Shown: positions 36,280 through 47,307 of the stretch, one piece after another
How the letters are laid out: every line of letters starts with the position of its first letter
How positions within the stretch are numbered: position 1 is the first letter of the stretch
From: Stomorhina lunata
Taxonomy: Eukaryota > Arthropoda > Insecta > Diptera > Rhiniidae
Direction: 5' to 3'
Assembly: GCA_933228675.1 (NCBI GenBank)
Contig: OW121743.1
Location: 97,651,998-97,715,997, forward strand
Length of the DNA: 64,000 nt
Translations under genes and position numbers: made by a program
Notes under the pieces: model-generated
The model's database searches: none
What the model was told of the DNA's origin: nothing
The model's input: only the letters and a program-made list of their open reading frames with translations

Positions 36280-37165
36280 TACTGCACATGTATTGTCTAT
36301 CCTTGATATCCTTTTTTTCTAGCTTTATTAAATACTTGATATAAGAGTCAGAGAGTGTGTGTGTACACTTTTAAGGTTCTTAAACAACTAATAGAAATTT
36401 CCAAAATAAAATCATTCTTAAATGAAATGGGAAAACCATATGACATTATATCACTGTCCCAAAATCAGGAAAAGTCAACAACAACAACAACTAAACTTCA
36501 GATACAAATTAGTTTGTCAACATAGGTACACACACAAAGATACAAATACTTAACATTTTAGAGATACAAGTAAATTAAAGCAACAGGTAGCTAAATTTTA
36601 ATTTGTTGTTGCTTTCTCCTGTCTCTTACCTCATATTAATTTCTTTTATAACAACAAAAATTTTGTAATTTAAAACATTCTAACTATTGGAATTTAAATT
36701 GCCTAAATTTTTTTATATCTCCTCCAGATGTCTTTGTATTTGTGTATTTACTAGGAATTAGTTTAATCTACCTCTATAATATGTATAATAAGAATTTGTC
36801 GCTACGACCATAAACCACCCATGTCCTCTTACCTTTCTTTTTTCTAATTACAGGTAGTTTCGTTTCACATTTTTTTTTCGGTTTTATAGGATCTTTGACA
36901 TTTTTGGCTAGAGCTCTTTGTCTGTCAGCTGCTTGTATTTGTGGGTTTAATAAGCTTGTTGTTAAAACAGTTTTAGATAAATCCTTAAGATATTGTTTTT
37001 GACATTTAAGACTAGAGATTAACGATGTGTAATATATCTTTGTTGGTGATTTCAAATATAAATTAGTTTAAGTTCTAATAAGATTTTAAAATTAGATAAT
37101 TTTGAAATTTAATGTAAAGGATTTTAAGTGAAATGTAAGTAGCCTTTCCAAGTATAGTTATATTT
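36280..37165. other. tsg 5' flank and intergenic sequence
   Basis: Contains a GT-rich stretch (GAGTGTGTGTGTAC, 36,352-36,365) and CAACAACAACAAC (36,478-36,490). A minus-strand frame at 36,774-37,055 encodes 93 aa, Lys-rich in the middle (KDPIKPKKKCETKLP). It has no signal peptide, domain or recognisable promoter, and is not called as a gene. Confidence 0.4.
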
Positions 37166-37169
37166 ATGA

Positions 37170-37623
37170 AAACAAGTAAGAAAGTGTTATAGTCGGTCAA
37201 GCTCGACCCGACGATATCCTATATTTTGCCATCATACAAACATTTTCTAAAAACTTATATATAAGCTGTTTCCGTCATTTGGACTTATATGAGAGCTAGG
37301 GTCAAATGTGGATCGATTATCTCGAAAAAAAATAAACCCGAAATTAGTGGCCACAATATCAATTCCGGGAAGGTTGACCTATGGGAGGTACCATAAATAA
37401 TTAACCGATTTGATCTGTACTAAATTTCATCAACTTATCTTTCAAATTGCGGCCTGTCTGTCCAGACGGCCGACGGACGGACTGACATCGCTAAATCGAC
37501 TCAGAAAATGATTCTAAGAATATTGGTATACTAAAAGGTGGGTCTAAGACAAATATTTCGATGCGTTACATGCATCAGCACAAACTTATAATACCCTTTT
37601 CACCTTTGGTGGTAAAGGGTATA
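37170..37623. repeat. Dispersed GGTCAAGCCCGACC repeat, copy B
   Basis: Aligns with copy A from AGTAAGAAAGTGTTATAGTCGGT to CTTTGGTGGTAAAGGGTATA, with an almost unchanged CATCGCTAAATCGACTCAGAAA...GGTGGGTCTAAGACAAATATT segment. Confidence 0.8.
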
Positions 37624-37741
37624 ATAAAGAAGCGACAGAGGGCGCTTCTTCTTATAAGTGATAACTCGGCTACTTTGAACTTAAAGTTAGTTAAAGTAAG
37701 ATAGTAATATTTCTACTAGTAGCTGATTTATCTCCAATTTT

Positions 37742-38490
37742 TGGAAAAAGCAAGTCAAAAAGCGCCATAATTCGTCAAGCCCGACCATACGATACCCTTC
37801 AACACTATGGTCAGAGGTGATATTTTTCCTGTATAAAGACAAATATTTGCTAAATTTTGCTATCATACAAATTTTTTCTCAAAACTTATTTATTTAAGTC
37901 CGTCATTTGGACTTATATGAGAGCTAGGTTCAAATTTTATAAAAATTCTGTATACAAAAAATAAACTCAAAATTCTCATTTTCTTCAGATTTATGAGCGT
38001 TTTAGGGATTTTTGTCTCATTTAGTGCGCTTTGACAGAAGAGTTTGTATGGAAGCTACGGTCAAATGTAGACCGATTTTAAATTTCGTAGAGTGATTTTG
38101 GTTTACATGAGCAGTATGTGTTTTAAGCATAATTAAAATATATTAATATTTGTGACAAAAATATCAATTCCGGGGAGTGGGACCTATGGAAGGTACCATA
38201 AATTATGGACCAATTTTGACGAATTTCAATATCCATGGTCCCATTATCAAAAAAAAATTATCTGTGCCAAATTTCGTCAAACTATCTTTCGAATTGCGAC
38301 CTGTACTTTCATTACATAATTTACATTAGCCAGCCAGCCGTTCAGCCAGACGGACGGACCGGCATCGCTAAATCGAATTAGAAACTGAGTCTATTGGTAT
38401 AGTTAAAGGTGGGTTTAAGACAAATATTTCTACATACATCAGCACAAACTTATAATAACCTTTCCACCTATGGTGGTGAAGGTTATAATG
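37742..38490. repeat. Dispersed GGTCAAGCCCGACC repeat, copy C (longest)
   Basis: Contains head (TCAAGCCCGACCATACGATACCC), middle (GGGACCTATGGAAGGTACCATAAAT) and tail (CCTTTCCACCTATGGTGGTGAAGG), about 750 bp, with extra internal sequence absent from copies A and B. Confidence 0.8.
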
Positions 38491-39380
38491 ACCGAGTTAT
38501 CGACTCCAAACCGGAAACTCTCTTCTTATTTTTTAACAAAAAACTTGAGCTACACTAGCTCACAAAATACACTTTTTTTGCGTTACATTTTATCACCACT
38601 AATTTTTTTCATCTTTTAGTAAAAGCTGTAGAAATCTAACAATCATTAAATATGTAGGTTGATTTTTTCTTAATTTACCATTTTTCAAAAACCCGCTTTG
38701 TTCGATTTGAATGTTACAGGATATAATAGTGAATGAAATTATCTTCCAGTCAGTTTTTAAAAATTTGTTCCTATGTTAAACGGGTTCAGAGTTATTTGCA
38801 ATTAAAAAAATATTTTTTTTTATTTTTTCTTAAACCACTGATCACATGCAAATCTTCAAAATTCATAAAAACCCGTTTTTAATTGTATCTAATTTTCGAG
38901 ATATACCCAGCAAAACTTTGGTAATGGCAAGTACTCTGATAACTGGTTACCTTGTAACGACTACAACATACCATCCGAATAAATAATAAGTTATAACAGA
39001 AGTACTTATTTGTAATTAAGATGGTAATTTGAACTGAATGGCCCCGGTTCAAATCCCACCAAGGGCAACATTTTTTTTAGTTTTTTTTTTTTTTTATTAA
39101 AAGAGTCTTTTTAAATGATTTTTGAATTTTAAGAACTTAAATATTATCTTCTGTAAAAAAAATTTGTAAAACTAACTCACGTTAATGAAAAAATACCATC
39201 ATGAGTCAATTTTGATTGTTGGGATGTTGAATACCAAACACGATTCTAATTGGTCTTAACTTGGTAAGCCCAACATATCTGGGTCATCCTTCATCTCAAC
39301 TGTGGACACACACCTCCTCATGGTATCACCCGGGGAGCTAGTTTAACACCCATTAATATTGTGAGTTAACATGTTCCGAG
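38491..39380. other. Intergenic sequence with a tRNA-like B box
   Basis: A Pol III B-box match GGTTCAAATCC at 39,046-39,056 is followed at about 39,071 by a T run, the usual Pol III stop. A degenerate A-box region (AATTAAGATGGTAA) lies about 30 nt upstream. It does not fold as a tRNA by eye, so it is more likely a SINE or tRNA relic. No protein gene seen. Confidence 0.4.
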
Positions 39381-39389
39381 AGTTATCCC

Positions 39390-39638
39390 ATAAGATCGAT
39401 AAAAATGGGTTAGGATTACGGGCTAGTAACCCTCTCTTGAAAAAAAATACAATGAAGAGGATAAAATTAGAATTGAAATGTCCCACTACCTAATGTTAGA
39501 GGAGGATGTCCGAAACTTCGATAGAAGACCAAGTAGAGGAACATTTTTCAAAGCTTGGCCTATAAAATTGGAGAATATTCGCACAAGATCGAAATCCATG
39601 GAATTCTAAAATATGCTCGGACTTTGACCTTAACAGGT
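39390..39638 (+). repeat. Short LINE-derived retroelement, copy 1 (split by BEL/Pao)
   Basis: Runs from GGGTTAGGATTACGGGCTAG through GATGTCCGAAACTTCGATAG to GACCTTAACAGGT, where the retrotransposon inserted; the 3' remnant resumes at 47,642. An uninterrupted copy is at 52,052-52,290. Fragments read like the C-terminus of a non-LTR polymerase (AQDR...W, YARTLTLTGC), but no open frame survives. Confidence 0.65.
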
Positions 39639-39973
39639 TGTTTGGGGGAGCACTTAGTTCAATACTTGGAATTATTTTATATGCAATTTTGGGTACAAAA
39701 AAAAAAACACAATATTAAATATTCAATTCACTTTTTATTCGTGTGACTTGCCTTTTGCCGATTCAGTCAGAACTCAAAAACTAAAACTAATTGAGTTTAA
39801 ATTAAACTCCTTATATTACTACAAAAAATGAGTAGCTTAAAATGTACTAAAAACTCCTCTCACCAATGATGAGAAAAAGAGAGAGCTTTTATGCATAAAT
39901 AATTCACAATATTAATAGATACATCATAGAGCAAAATAATAGTTAAATGATATTTCAGTTATTCAACTAAACA
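39639..39973 (-). repeat. BEL/Pao 3' LTR (335 bp)
   Basis: In plus orientation it runs TGTTTGGGGGAGCACTTAG to TTCAACTAAACA. It contains an A11 run where the other LTR has A10; otherwise identical by eye. Confidence 0.97.
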
Positions 39974-40192
39974 TCCCGCCCCCTCTTGCAGGAATGCAAT
40001 ACCTTGCTGAAGGAGTTGGAGAAGATTTAGATTTAGATTTTTTTTTTTTTTTTTCAAAATTATAAAATTCAAGTTATCAAAAAATTAGTATGTACATAAG
40101 TAGAAGATCAAGTAAGTATATAATTAATTCATAAATTTGTACTTTTATAAGCATAATGTTTTAGTTAGAAATAAAATTGTAAACCAAAAAAA

Positions 40193-40681
40193 CTATTTAG
40201 ATGTGACGTTGATTACAATGGTTGGGAAGCTGGAGGAGCCAAGTCCAGGTTGTGGGTTTACAGAATAGCTGGTTTGTAGTTGTGTTGATTGAGGCTGTTG
40301 ATGTTTTTCTTGATGTTGAAGGTTTTCTTTGCTATGTCCTTGAAGTCGGTTATTGTGTCTTTTTCGGTCTTTTCTATTATAATGAAGAAGTGTATGGTGG
40401 TTGGAAAGGCATTCTCGGCATCTATCCCGGCACCGACAATTCTTGAGTCTATCCTGTACTGATAATCGTTTAAAACGTAAACATTTCCTTAAGGGATGAT
40501 CTTTGTTACAATATCTGCAGTCCTTAAGTCTTCTTTGGCGACCAGACAAAGAACCGTTTTGAATATTTGTAGATCCGTCACTATTAGTCCTAGAGCGAAG
40601 GGACAAGGTGTTACTGTGGCTATTTGAGGCATCGGTTCTGGTGATGCGGTTGGTTCTCAAGCGCCTAGGTGGGGTAGTCAT
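40193..40681 (-). CDS. Accessory zinc-knuckle ORF downstream of BEL/Pao pol
   Basis: 162 aa, starting 22 nt after the gag-pol stop in a different frame. The N-terminus is Arg/Ser/Asn-rich and basic. Residues ~55-100 carry CRYCNKDHPLRKC and CRCRDRCRECLSNHHTLLHYN, which closely resemble the knuckle region of the gag part of the large ORF (CSLCSDSHPLRFC ... HHTLLH). The C-terminus is Gln-rich. It therefore looks like a duplicated and trimmed copy of the gag nucleic-acid-binding domain. It occupies the place where some LTR elements carry an env gene, but has no signal peptide or membrane segment. Expression would need reinitiation or a spliced RNA. Function unknown. Confidence 0.75.
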   Translation of the reverse strand: MTTPPRRLRTNRITRTDASNSHSNTLSLRSRTNSDGSTNIQNGSLSGRQRRLKDCRYCNKDHPLRKCLRFKRLSVQDRLKNCRCRDRCRECLSNHHTLLHYNRKDRKRHNNRLQGHSKENLQHQEKHQQPQSTQLQTSYSVNPQPGLGSSSFPTIVINVTSK

Positions 40682-40703
40682 CTTAGCTGAAAAGGTAAAA
40701 TAG

Positions 40704-43700
40704 TTAATTATTGTTGTTTACAGGGGGTAGTAAAACTAATTTAACAATCGGTCGGGTTATAAGTCCAGTAGATGTACGAACTTCGCAAACTCTAACTCTA
40801 GAGTCCGGGCCATATATAACTTTTTCTACACGACCTAATCTCCACTGGTTTGGTGGCAAATTGTCACGTCGAATAACTACAAGGTCCTTTTCTGCGAAGT
40901 CGCGCTGGGGATACTTCCACTTAGTTCTCTTATGAAGCTCTTTCAGATATTCTTCTTTCCATCTTAGAGCGAAATTATGGTGAAGAATTTTGAGTTTTTG
41001 CCATCTATTGGCATAACTTAACGAGTTCTGAGAGATATCTGGCTCAGCAGGTGATAAAAGGGCGGATCCTATTAAAAAATGTCCTGGGGTTAGAGCAACG
41101 ATATCTGATGGATTGTCCGTCATAGGACTTAGAGGTCGAGAATTCAAACAAGCTTCTATCCGAGAAAGCATCGTGGAAAATTCCTCATGAGTCATTTTTT
41201 GGGCATGAGTTACCTTTTTTAAGTGAGCTTTAAAGCTCTTTACACCAGCCTCCCAAATACCACCCATATGTGGAGCACCAGGGGGGATAAAATGCCACTC
41301 AATTGATTGAAAAGCATTTTGCGACATCAGGGATTGTCTAACAAGGGAGATAAAATCGTTCTTATCCTTAACCAAAATATTCGATGCGCCAACAAATGCA
41401 GTTCCATTGTCCGAATAAATTGAGTGTGGACACCCACGACGGGAGAAAAACCTTGCAAATGCTGCCATAAAAGCGGGGGTGGAAATCTCGCTTGTGACTT
41501 CCAAGTGAATGGCCTTTGTTGCTAGGCACACAAAGACGAGTACATAGCCCTTCGTTAATTTGCATCCTCGTCCAGCATAAGACTTTATGTCGAACGGGCC
41601 TGCAAAGTCTACTCCTGTGTTAGTAAACGGGCGTGTTAAAGTCGTTCTTTCCGGTGGTAGTGATCCCATAATCTGTTGACTGCGGAGATGCTTCTGCAAA
41701 ACACATTCTTTGCAGTTTCGAACAATCGTTTTAGTGAGGTTCTTAAGTTTCGGGACCCAAAATTCAATTCGCATTAGTCGCAGTAAGAGGGAATTTTCGC
41801 CGTGAACTGATGTTTTGTGAATCAGTTCGAGATAAAGTCGAGTGAATTTGGCATTGTAGGGTAATATTTTTGGGAACCGTTCGTCATAAGTGAGTACCGG
41901 TGATTGGGATAATCTGCCATTTACTCTCATGAATCCTTTAGAGTCTATAAAGGGGTTTAAGGTCAAAAGATCACTTTTACGTGGTACGGGCAACCCTTGA
42001 TGCAGAATCTCGTATTCTGGAAAGTGTAGTCGTTGACATAAGATAATTAATCTGTTCTTGACGTGATTGAGTTCGGATTGATTCAAGTGGGTTGTAGCAA
42101 AGGTAGAGTGATGAGATTGAGAGGTCCGATGAAAAAATCGAAAAACATAGCAGATCACACGCATGGCTCTTGCTAGATCCGAGAAACGATCCAGAATATC
42201 TGTTGAAACAACTTGATTAACGTGGGATCTAACGGGTTTCATTTCTTCTTGGGTTTCTAGATTAAACTTATAAGTTGGCCAAGATGAGTGAGATAATTTT
42301 AGCCATGGAGGCCCATGCCACCAAAGGCTATTTGAGATCAATTCCCTAGCTGCGATCCCACGGGAGGCCAGATCGGCGGGGTTGTCTTTCGAGTCTACAT
42401 GAAACCAAACGTCTGTGTCTAATACCTTAATGATTGCTGAGACACGATTTGCGACGAATGTATTCCAATAACTCGGGGGTTTCTGAAGCCATGATAGCAC
42501 TATAGTGGAGTCTGTCCACATACAGATGCGAGGGTTTCCAAAGTTCAACTGGGTCTGTATTGTTTTAAACATTTTTGCCATAAGCACAGCACCGCAAAGT
42601 TCTTTTCGGGGTAAAGTTATAAATTTAATGGGGGAAACTTTGGTTTTTGCTGCTAGCAGGTGGGTGTGAACTTCGCCTTTAGGGTTTTCAACACGAAGAT
42701 ACAACGTAGCAGCATATGCTCTTTCCGACGCATCACAGAATCCGTGCAATTCAATAGAAAAAGAAGGGTTATATTCGACGAAACGCGGAATCTTGATTTG
42801 TTCTATATTGGGGTAGTCTTCGAGAAAGTGTTGCCACTGTTTTAAGACTTGTGGAGATATTATTTCATCCCAATCCGTCTGGTCCTTCCAAATTTGCTGC
42901 ATGATAATCTTTGCAACGATTATCTTGGGGGCCAGCCATCCGGCGGGATCAAAAAGTTTTGCTATATCGGACAGCACCGCTCTTTTAGTAAAAACAGTTT
43001 CAGTTGAAAATTTAGAGGGTTTAAAATAAAAGAAATCACGCCCTGCGTTCCACCTTAGACCTAATGTTTTTGACGTGCTGGAATCCGACAAATTTAAAAA
43101 ATTGGAATCGAGAAGATGATCCGGGGAAATATCACTAAGAATATGTTGATTGTTTGCAGTCCATTTTCTCAAAGAAAATCCAGCTGAGCTTAGGACTTTA
43201 GTCAAGTCTTTACGAGCTTGAGTTGCAGATTCCAGATCATGTGAGCCAAAGAGTACGTCATCAACATACATATAACGCCTTAGAACTTCGGATACGATGG
43301 GGTGCTCAGTTTCACAATGATTGGCTAGCTCCAGCAATGTTCGAATTGCTAGGTATGGGGCGCAATTTACTCCAAAAGTAACTGTGCGCATTTCGAAGTC
43401 CATTAATTGTTCATCGGGTGAGTTTCGAAAGATTATGCGTTGATAAGGGGTTTGCTTGTTGTTGACAAGAATTTGTCGATACATTTTCTCTATATCAGCG
43501 TTGAAAACATATCGAAACAAACGCCATCTAAGAATTAGGGTATTGAGATCAACTTGTAAAACGGGGCCAGAATAGAGTATGTCATTCAAACTAGTCCCGT
43601 TAGACGAGGGGTTTGAGGCGTTGAAAACGACTCGGAGCTTAGTTGTTGTGCTGTCAGGTTTAATGACAGCATGATGGGGAAGATAATACGAAGTATTAGA

Positions 43701-45953
43701 GCTTGCGGACAAATCGGGGTGAATTCTCTTCATATGCTTAAGGGTAAGATATTCGGTGATGACTTTATCATAGTTTGATTTGTCATCGAGTTGTTTTAAT
43801 AAACGGGCTTCATTACGAAGATATTGAGCAATGGCCAGATTACGTGAGTAACCAAGGTTTTTTGCAAGGGGAAACTCCTTTCTAAATGGGAGTGAAACTA
43901 CGAATCTTCCTTCATCATTTCGATATGTGGTCCTTTTGTAAAGATCTTCGCAATAAAGATCTTCTTCTGAGAGGCGACTTATTTCTGGTACTTCCTCAAG
44001 TTCCCAGAACCGCGTTAACTGAAAGTTAAGATCCAATTCATTGTAAAATGAAGAAACAGTTGGGGTGGGAGTTGATGAAACAACCTGACCAGTCACAATC
44101 CATCCGAATATGGTTTTTTGTGCGACAAGATGGTTTTCATGGTCCCATTTAATACCATCGCGGATCACGTGTGGGTAAATATCTCCTCCTAATAGGATAT
44201 CAATTTGAGATCCCTTTCGGTCATCGTAATCTGCAAATTTCAAGCCGTCGAATTTGGTTTGTAGAGAAGAGAGAATATCCTTATATGGTAATTGACCAGT
44301 AACTTTTCGAACCACAAAAGCATCTATTTTTATCGAAAAGTTATTATCTATTGGAGAACCTAATGCGATGGAACAAGTTTGGCTAGAGGTGGCGGTGACC
44401 GAACCGTTTAGACCAATCACTTGCGTCTGAGAGCATCTTGTCGGCAATGACAGTTTCTTTTGAAGAGAGGCAGAAATAAACGATGCTTCCGAAGCGGGGT
44501 CTATCAAAGCACGACAAGTAAATCTAACTTCACCTACACAAACATCTACTAACGCTGTACCAAGGAGTATTGAGACATAAGGAGTGGACTGTAATCGAGT
44601 TGTGAATGTTTTGTGTGTTCTGGCTAATGCAGCAGAAGAGGTTGATGGTTGATCATCGGGGGTTGTAACGGCACGAGATGTCGAAACTGGAGGAGTTTGG
44701 CTGCAATGTTGGGCTTGGTTAACATGAGAAGTTGAGGTGCGATGAAGCAGAGTGTGGTGTTTTTGTTTACAAAAAGAACAAAGATATTGACTTTGACACT
44801 TTTTGTACTCATGGGAGGATGCTAAGCAATTGTTACAACGTTTTTGCTTCTTAACTAAAGACAACCGCTCATCTATAGACATTTTAAGAAATATTGGGCA
44901 GAAACGAAGGGGGTGTGAATCTGAACAAAGAGAACATTTTTGAGATTTATTTTGGGTTACGTTGGTATGGTATGAATTGAACTTTTTAACATCTTTATAA
45001 CCTTGGCATTTTGTAGGGGGTGTAGTCTTCATCGAGTTGAAAGAGGGTTTAGAAGACCTAAGATCGGCAAAGGATTCCAAAGTCTGATATCGAGATGTAA
45101 GGAAGTCATTCATCTGTCTCCAAGTGGGTAAATCAGGAATCGTGCGTTGGTGTTGTTTCCACAAATCGAGAGTAACATCTGAGACGCATGATGAGCATAA
45201 ATACACAAATATAACATCCCATTTCTCCGTGTCAATGCTAAGAAGCGATAAATTGGTAATACAATCATTAATTGTACGTTGAAGAGCCTTTATGCTGGGA
45301 CCTGTTTCCTTGTGAATGGGGTTTAAATTAAAGAGAGTCTTCAATTGGGCGTTGAGAAGCACCTCTTTGTTTTCATATCTTTCAACTAAATTGTTCCAGG
45401 CCATTTCGAACCCTGCGTTAGTCAATGGGCAAGATTTAACTATATCACGAGCTTCGTTTTGGGTCTTCTTCAGCAAGTGATATAGTTTTTCTACAGGAGA
45501 TAGTCGGGGGTTATTCTTGTACAACGCGGAGAACATATCTCTGAACGTTGGCCAAGAGACATAGTCTCCATAAAAAATGTCTGTATCACAGGGTGGCAAC
45601 GATATATTGGGAGTAGAGGCATTTGGTAACACAATGTTGTCAGGAGGAGGAGTAGCTTTAGTTGAAAGCTGATCAATCAGCTCATTTGCTTTTGACAAGC
45701 ATTTAAGATGAGCTTCATAAGCCACATAATATTTGTTTTGCACCGTCGCCAAAGCCACGTTAATGTCTTCAGCTTCAAGCTCGGCTAAGAGTTCGTCATA
45801 AATTGTCCGAAGAGAAGACCACAGATGAAGAATTTCATCTTTTTGCACTGGTAAGGTGTGTAAAGTATGTTCATCGTGTGCAATTGAGGAAAAGTAAGCA
45901 TAGAATTGAACGACGCGGTCTGATGCCCTAATAAAAGCGTTTAACTCGGTCAT
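40704..45953 (-). CDS. BEL/Pao gag-pol polyprotein, 1749 aa, uninterrupted
   Basis: In order: a gag-like region (~1-290) including the DUF1759 segment (FYGDYVSWPTFRDMF); zinc knuckles at ~340-405 (CSLC, CNNC, CSFC sets ending HHTLLH); and a retropepsin-like A17/DUF1758 domain near 480 (ALIDPASEASF, with DPAS where DSGS is more usual). Reverse transcriptase follows with YVDD at ~896, then an RNase H-like segment (FCDASERAYAA, ~1073). The integrase has an HHCC zinc motif (HKTSVHG ... CKECVLQKH) and D,D,E at about 1450 (GVDFAGPF), 1513 (YSDNGTAF) and 1563 (GGIWEAG). A C-terminal DUF5641-type domain (WRLGRVEKV...) completes it. The single open frame and order protease-RT-RNaseH-integrase are typical of BEL/Pao. 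It makes the virus-like particle proteins and enzymes for the element's own reverse transcription and integration. No stop or frameshift is seen, so it may be active. Confidence 0.97.
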   Translation of the reverse strand: MTELNAFIRASDRVVQFYAYFSSIAHDEHTLHTLPVQKDEILHLWSSLRTIYDELLAELEAEDINVALATVQNKYYVAYEAHLKCLSKANELIDQLSTKATPPPDNIVLPNASTPNISLPPCDTDIFYGDYVSWPTFRDMFSALYKNNPRLSPVEKLYHLLKKTQNEARDIVKSCPLTNAGFEMAWNNLVERYENKEVLLNAQLKTLFNLNPIHKETGPSIKALQRTINDCITNLSLLSIDTEKWDVIFVYLCSSCVSDVTLDLWKQHQRTIPDLPTWRQMNDFLTSRYQTLESFADLRSSKPSFNSMKTTPPTKCQGYKDVKKFNSYHTNVTQNKSQKCSLCSDSHPLRFCPIFLKMSIDERLSLVKKQKRCNNCLASSHEYKKCQSQYLCSFCKQKHHTLLHRTSTSHVNQAQHCSQTPPVSTSRAVTTPDDQPSTSSAALARTHKTFTTRLQSTPYVSILLGTALVDVCVGEVRFTCRALIDPASEASFISASLQKKLSLPTRCSQTQVIGLNGSVTATSSQTCSIALGSPIDNNFSIKIDAFVVRKVTGQLPYKDILSSLQTKFDGLKFADYDDRKGSQIDILLGGDIYPHVIRDGIKWDHENHLVAQKTIFGWIVTGQVVSSTPTPTVSSFYNELDLNFQLTRFWELEEVPEISRLSEEDLYCEDLYKRTTYRNDEGRFVVSLPFRKEFPLAKNLGYSRNLAIAQYLRNEARLLKQLDDKSNYDKVITEYLTLKHMKRIHPDLSASSNTSYYLPHHAVIKPDSTTTKLRVVFNASNPSSNGTSLNDILYSGPVLQVDLNTLILRWRLFRYVFNADIEKMYRQILVNNKQTPYQRIIFRNSPDEQLMDFEMRTVTFGVNCAPYLAIRTLLELANHCETEHPIVSEVLRRYMYVDDVLFGSHDLESATQARKDLTKVLSSAGFSLRKWTANNQHILSDISPDHLLDSNFLNLSDSSTSKTLGLRWNAGRDFFYFKPSKFSTETVFTKRAVLSDIAKLFDPAGWLAPKIIVAKIIMQQIWKDQTDWDEIISPQVLKQWQHFLEDYPNIEQIKIPRFVEYNPSFSIELHGFCDASERAYAATLYLRVENPKGEVHTHLLAAKTKVSPIKFITLPRKELCGAVLMAKMFKTIQTQLNFGNPRICMWTDSTIVLSWLQKPPSYWNTFVANRVSAIIKVLDTDVWFHVDSKDNPADLASRGIAARELISNSLWWHGPPWLKLSHSSWPTYKFNLETQEEMKPVRSHVNQVVSTDILDRFSDLARAMRVICYVFRFFHRTSQSHHSTFATTHLNQSELNHVKNRLIILCQRLHFPEYEILHQGLPVPRKSDLLTLNPFIDSKGFMRVNGRLSQSPVLTYDERFPKILPYNAKFTRLYLELIHKTSVHGENSLLLRLMRIEFWVPKLKNLTKTIVRNCKECVLQKHLRSQQIMGSLPPERTTLTRPFTNTGVDFAGPFDIKSYAGRGCKLTKGYVLVFVCLATKAIHLEVTSEISTPAFMAAFARFFSRRGCPHSIYSDNGTAFVGASNILVKDKNDFISLVRQSLMSQNAFQSIEWHFIPPGAPHMGGIWEAGVKSFKAHLKKVTHAQKMTHEEFSTMLSRIEACLNSRPLSPMTDNPSDIVALTPGHFLIGSALLSPAEPDISQNSLSYANRWQKLKILHHNFALRWKEEYLKELHKRTKWKYPQRDFAEKDLVVIRRDNLPPNQWRLGRVEKVIYGPDSRVRVCEVRTSTGLITRPIVKLVLLPPVNNNN

Positions 45954-47307
45954 TTTTCAAACGGAAAATAGTGAGATGGGATAAAAGGAACAATAATAAG
46001 AGTAGATTATATCGATTACCAACGATTAACCGTGAAAAATAAAGTAACTTCCCGTTTTTTAAAAAAAAGTGTTCTTGAAACAAAAATGTTTGCTGGGATA
46101 TCGATATAAATCAATAGGTATGGATATATTAAGTATATTTAGAAAATTAAAAAGTATCTAAAACGAACTTAAAATCAAAACAAAATTCGAAAAAAAGATT
46201 TTTTATTTCACAATAACAACAATAAAATTATTTTCGTTATTGATTTCAGCGTGTATTTTTTTTTCTCAGTGAGTAAATGTTGATATATATAAATATATAT
46301 AAATGTTGACAAAGAATGAAAACAGTTATTATAAGAGAGTTTTTAAAAGTTTTGTATGATAAATGTCTCTTTTATTTCTTTATCACTTCTAAGCCACTAA
46401 AAACTTCTTGTTTTCATCAACAAAAAAATAATTAAGGGAGGTGAGCGCGATTACAATATATTAATTAGAGCAATGTTTTATCATATAAAGAGAAGTGATA
46501 TATAATCATTCTCTTCTGTAACTGTGTAAATTAAAATCACTTGGCAATTATGTGCAAACAGTGTACATTATTTTGACTTTTGTAGACGATTAATTAATAA
46601 CAATAAAGAGTAATCGATTGATAGCCGCAAATATTATTCAAACTCTCTTAAGGATCAATAAGTTAAAAATAATTAATTTTCTCTTATTACACTTTAAAAT
46701 CAATTGCTTTCGCTTGTAAATTAATTGCAGAGAATGTAGATAATTGCTTGATTTGTATATATAATTGCTCTTTAATATAAAACCTTTAATGTTAAAACTC
46801 TTTTGTACAATTTAAACTCCACTATTGTTTTCTCATAGATTGAAGCACTTTGAACTTTTAATTGTTTCTTGTAATTTGTAAATTATGTTGCGAAACATTA
46901 AAAATGTTGATGAAAATGTTGCTAAGTAATTTTGGACAGTCAAATATTTTTAATATTAAACAGTCTTCTGTTAACCTTTGAGGTGGAACTCGTTTCTTAT
47001 AAGTGAGGGATTTTTTCTCGGCGAAATGAGATTAACTGTTTCAAAAAATACGTACATATGTAAATGGTACGAGAAGTGTACATATGTCTGTTTGTCGATT
47101 TGTTAAAAATTTTAAAGTTATTCAACAAAATTGATTCCACATACCTTTATATATAATTGACTTTTATTTAATTTTACTTGCTTGTTCCTTGGTTAGTTCC
47201 GAATGAGTTTTTGTTTTAAATAGCACTTTCCAATTGATTGCGTAACTTCCAAATGGGTTTTTAATTATAAAATAATTCCAGTAATCCGGTTCCGTAGGAT
47301 CAGAAAA

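Noticed and set aside
36774..37055. 93-aa Lys-rich minus-strand frame
   Set aside because: Only weakly gene-like: no domain, signal or promoter, and an AT-rich context. Left as a note in the flank entry.
40193..40681. An env gene for the BEL/Pao element
   Set aside because: No signal peptide, membrane helix or glycoprotein features; the ORF is a zinc-knuckle protein.
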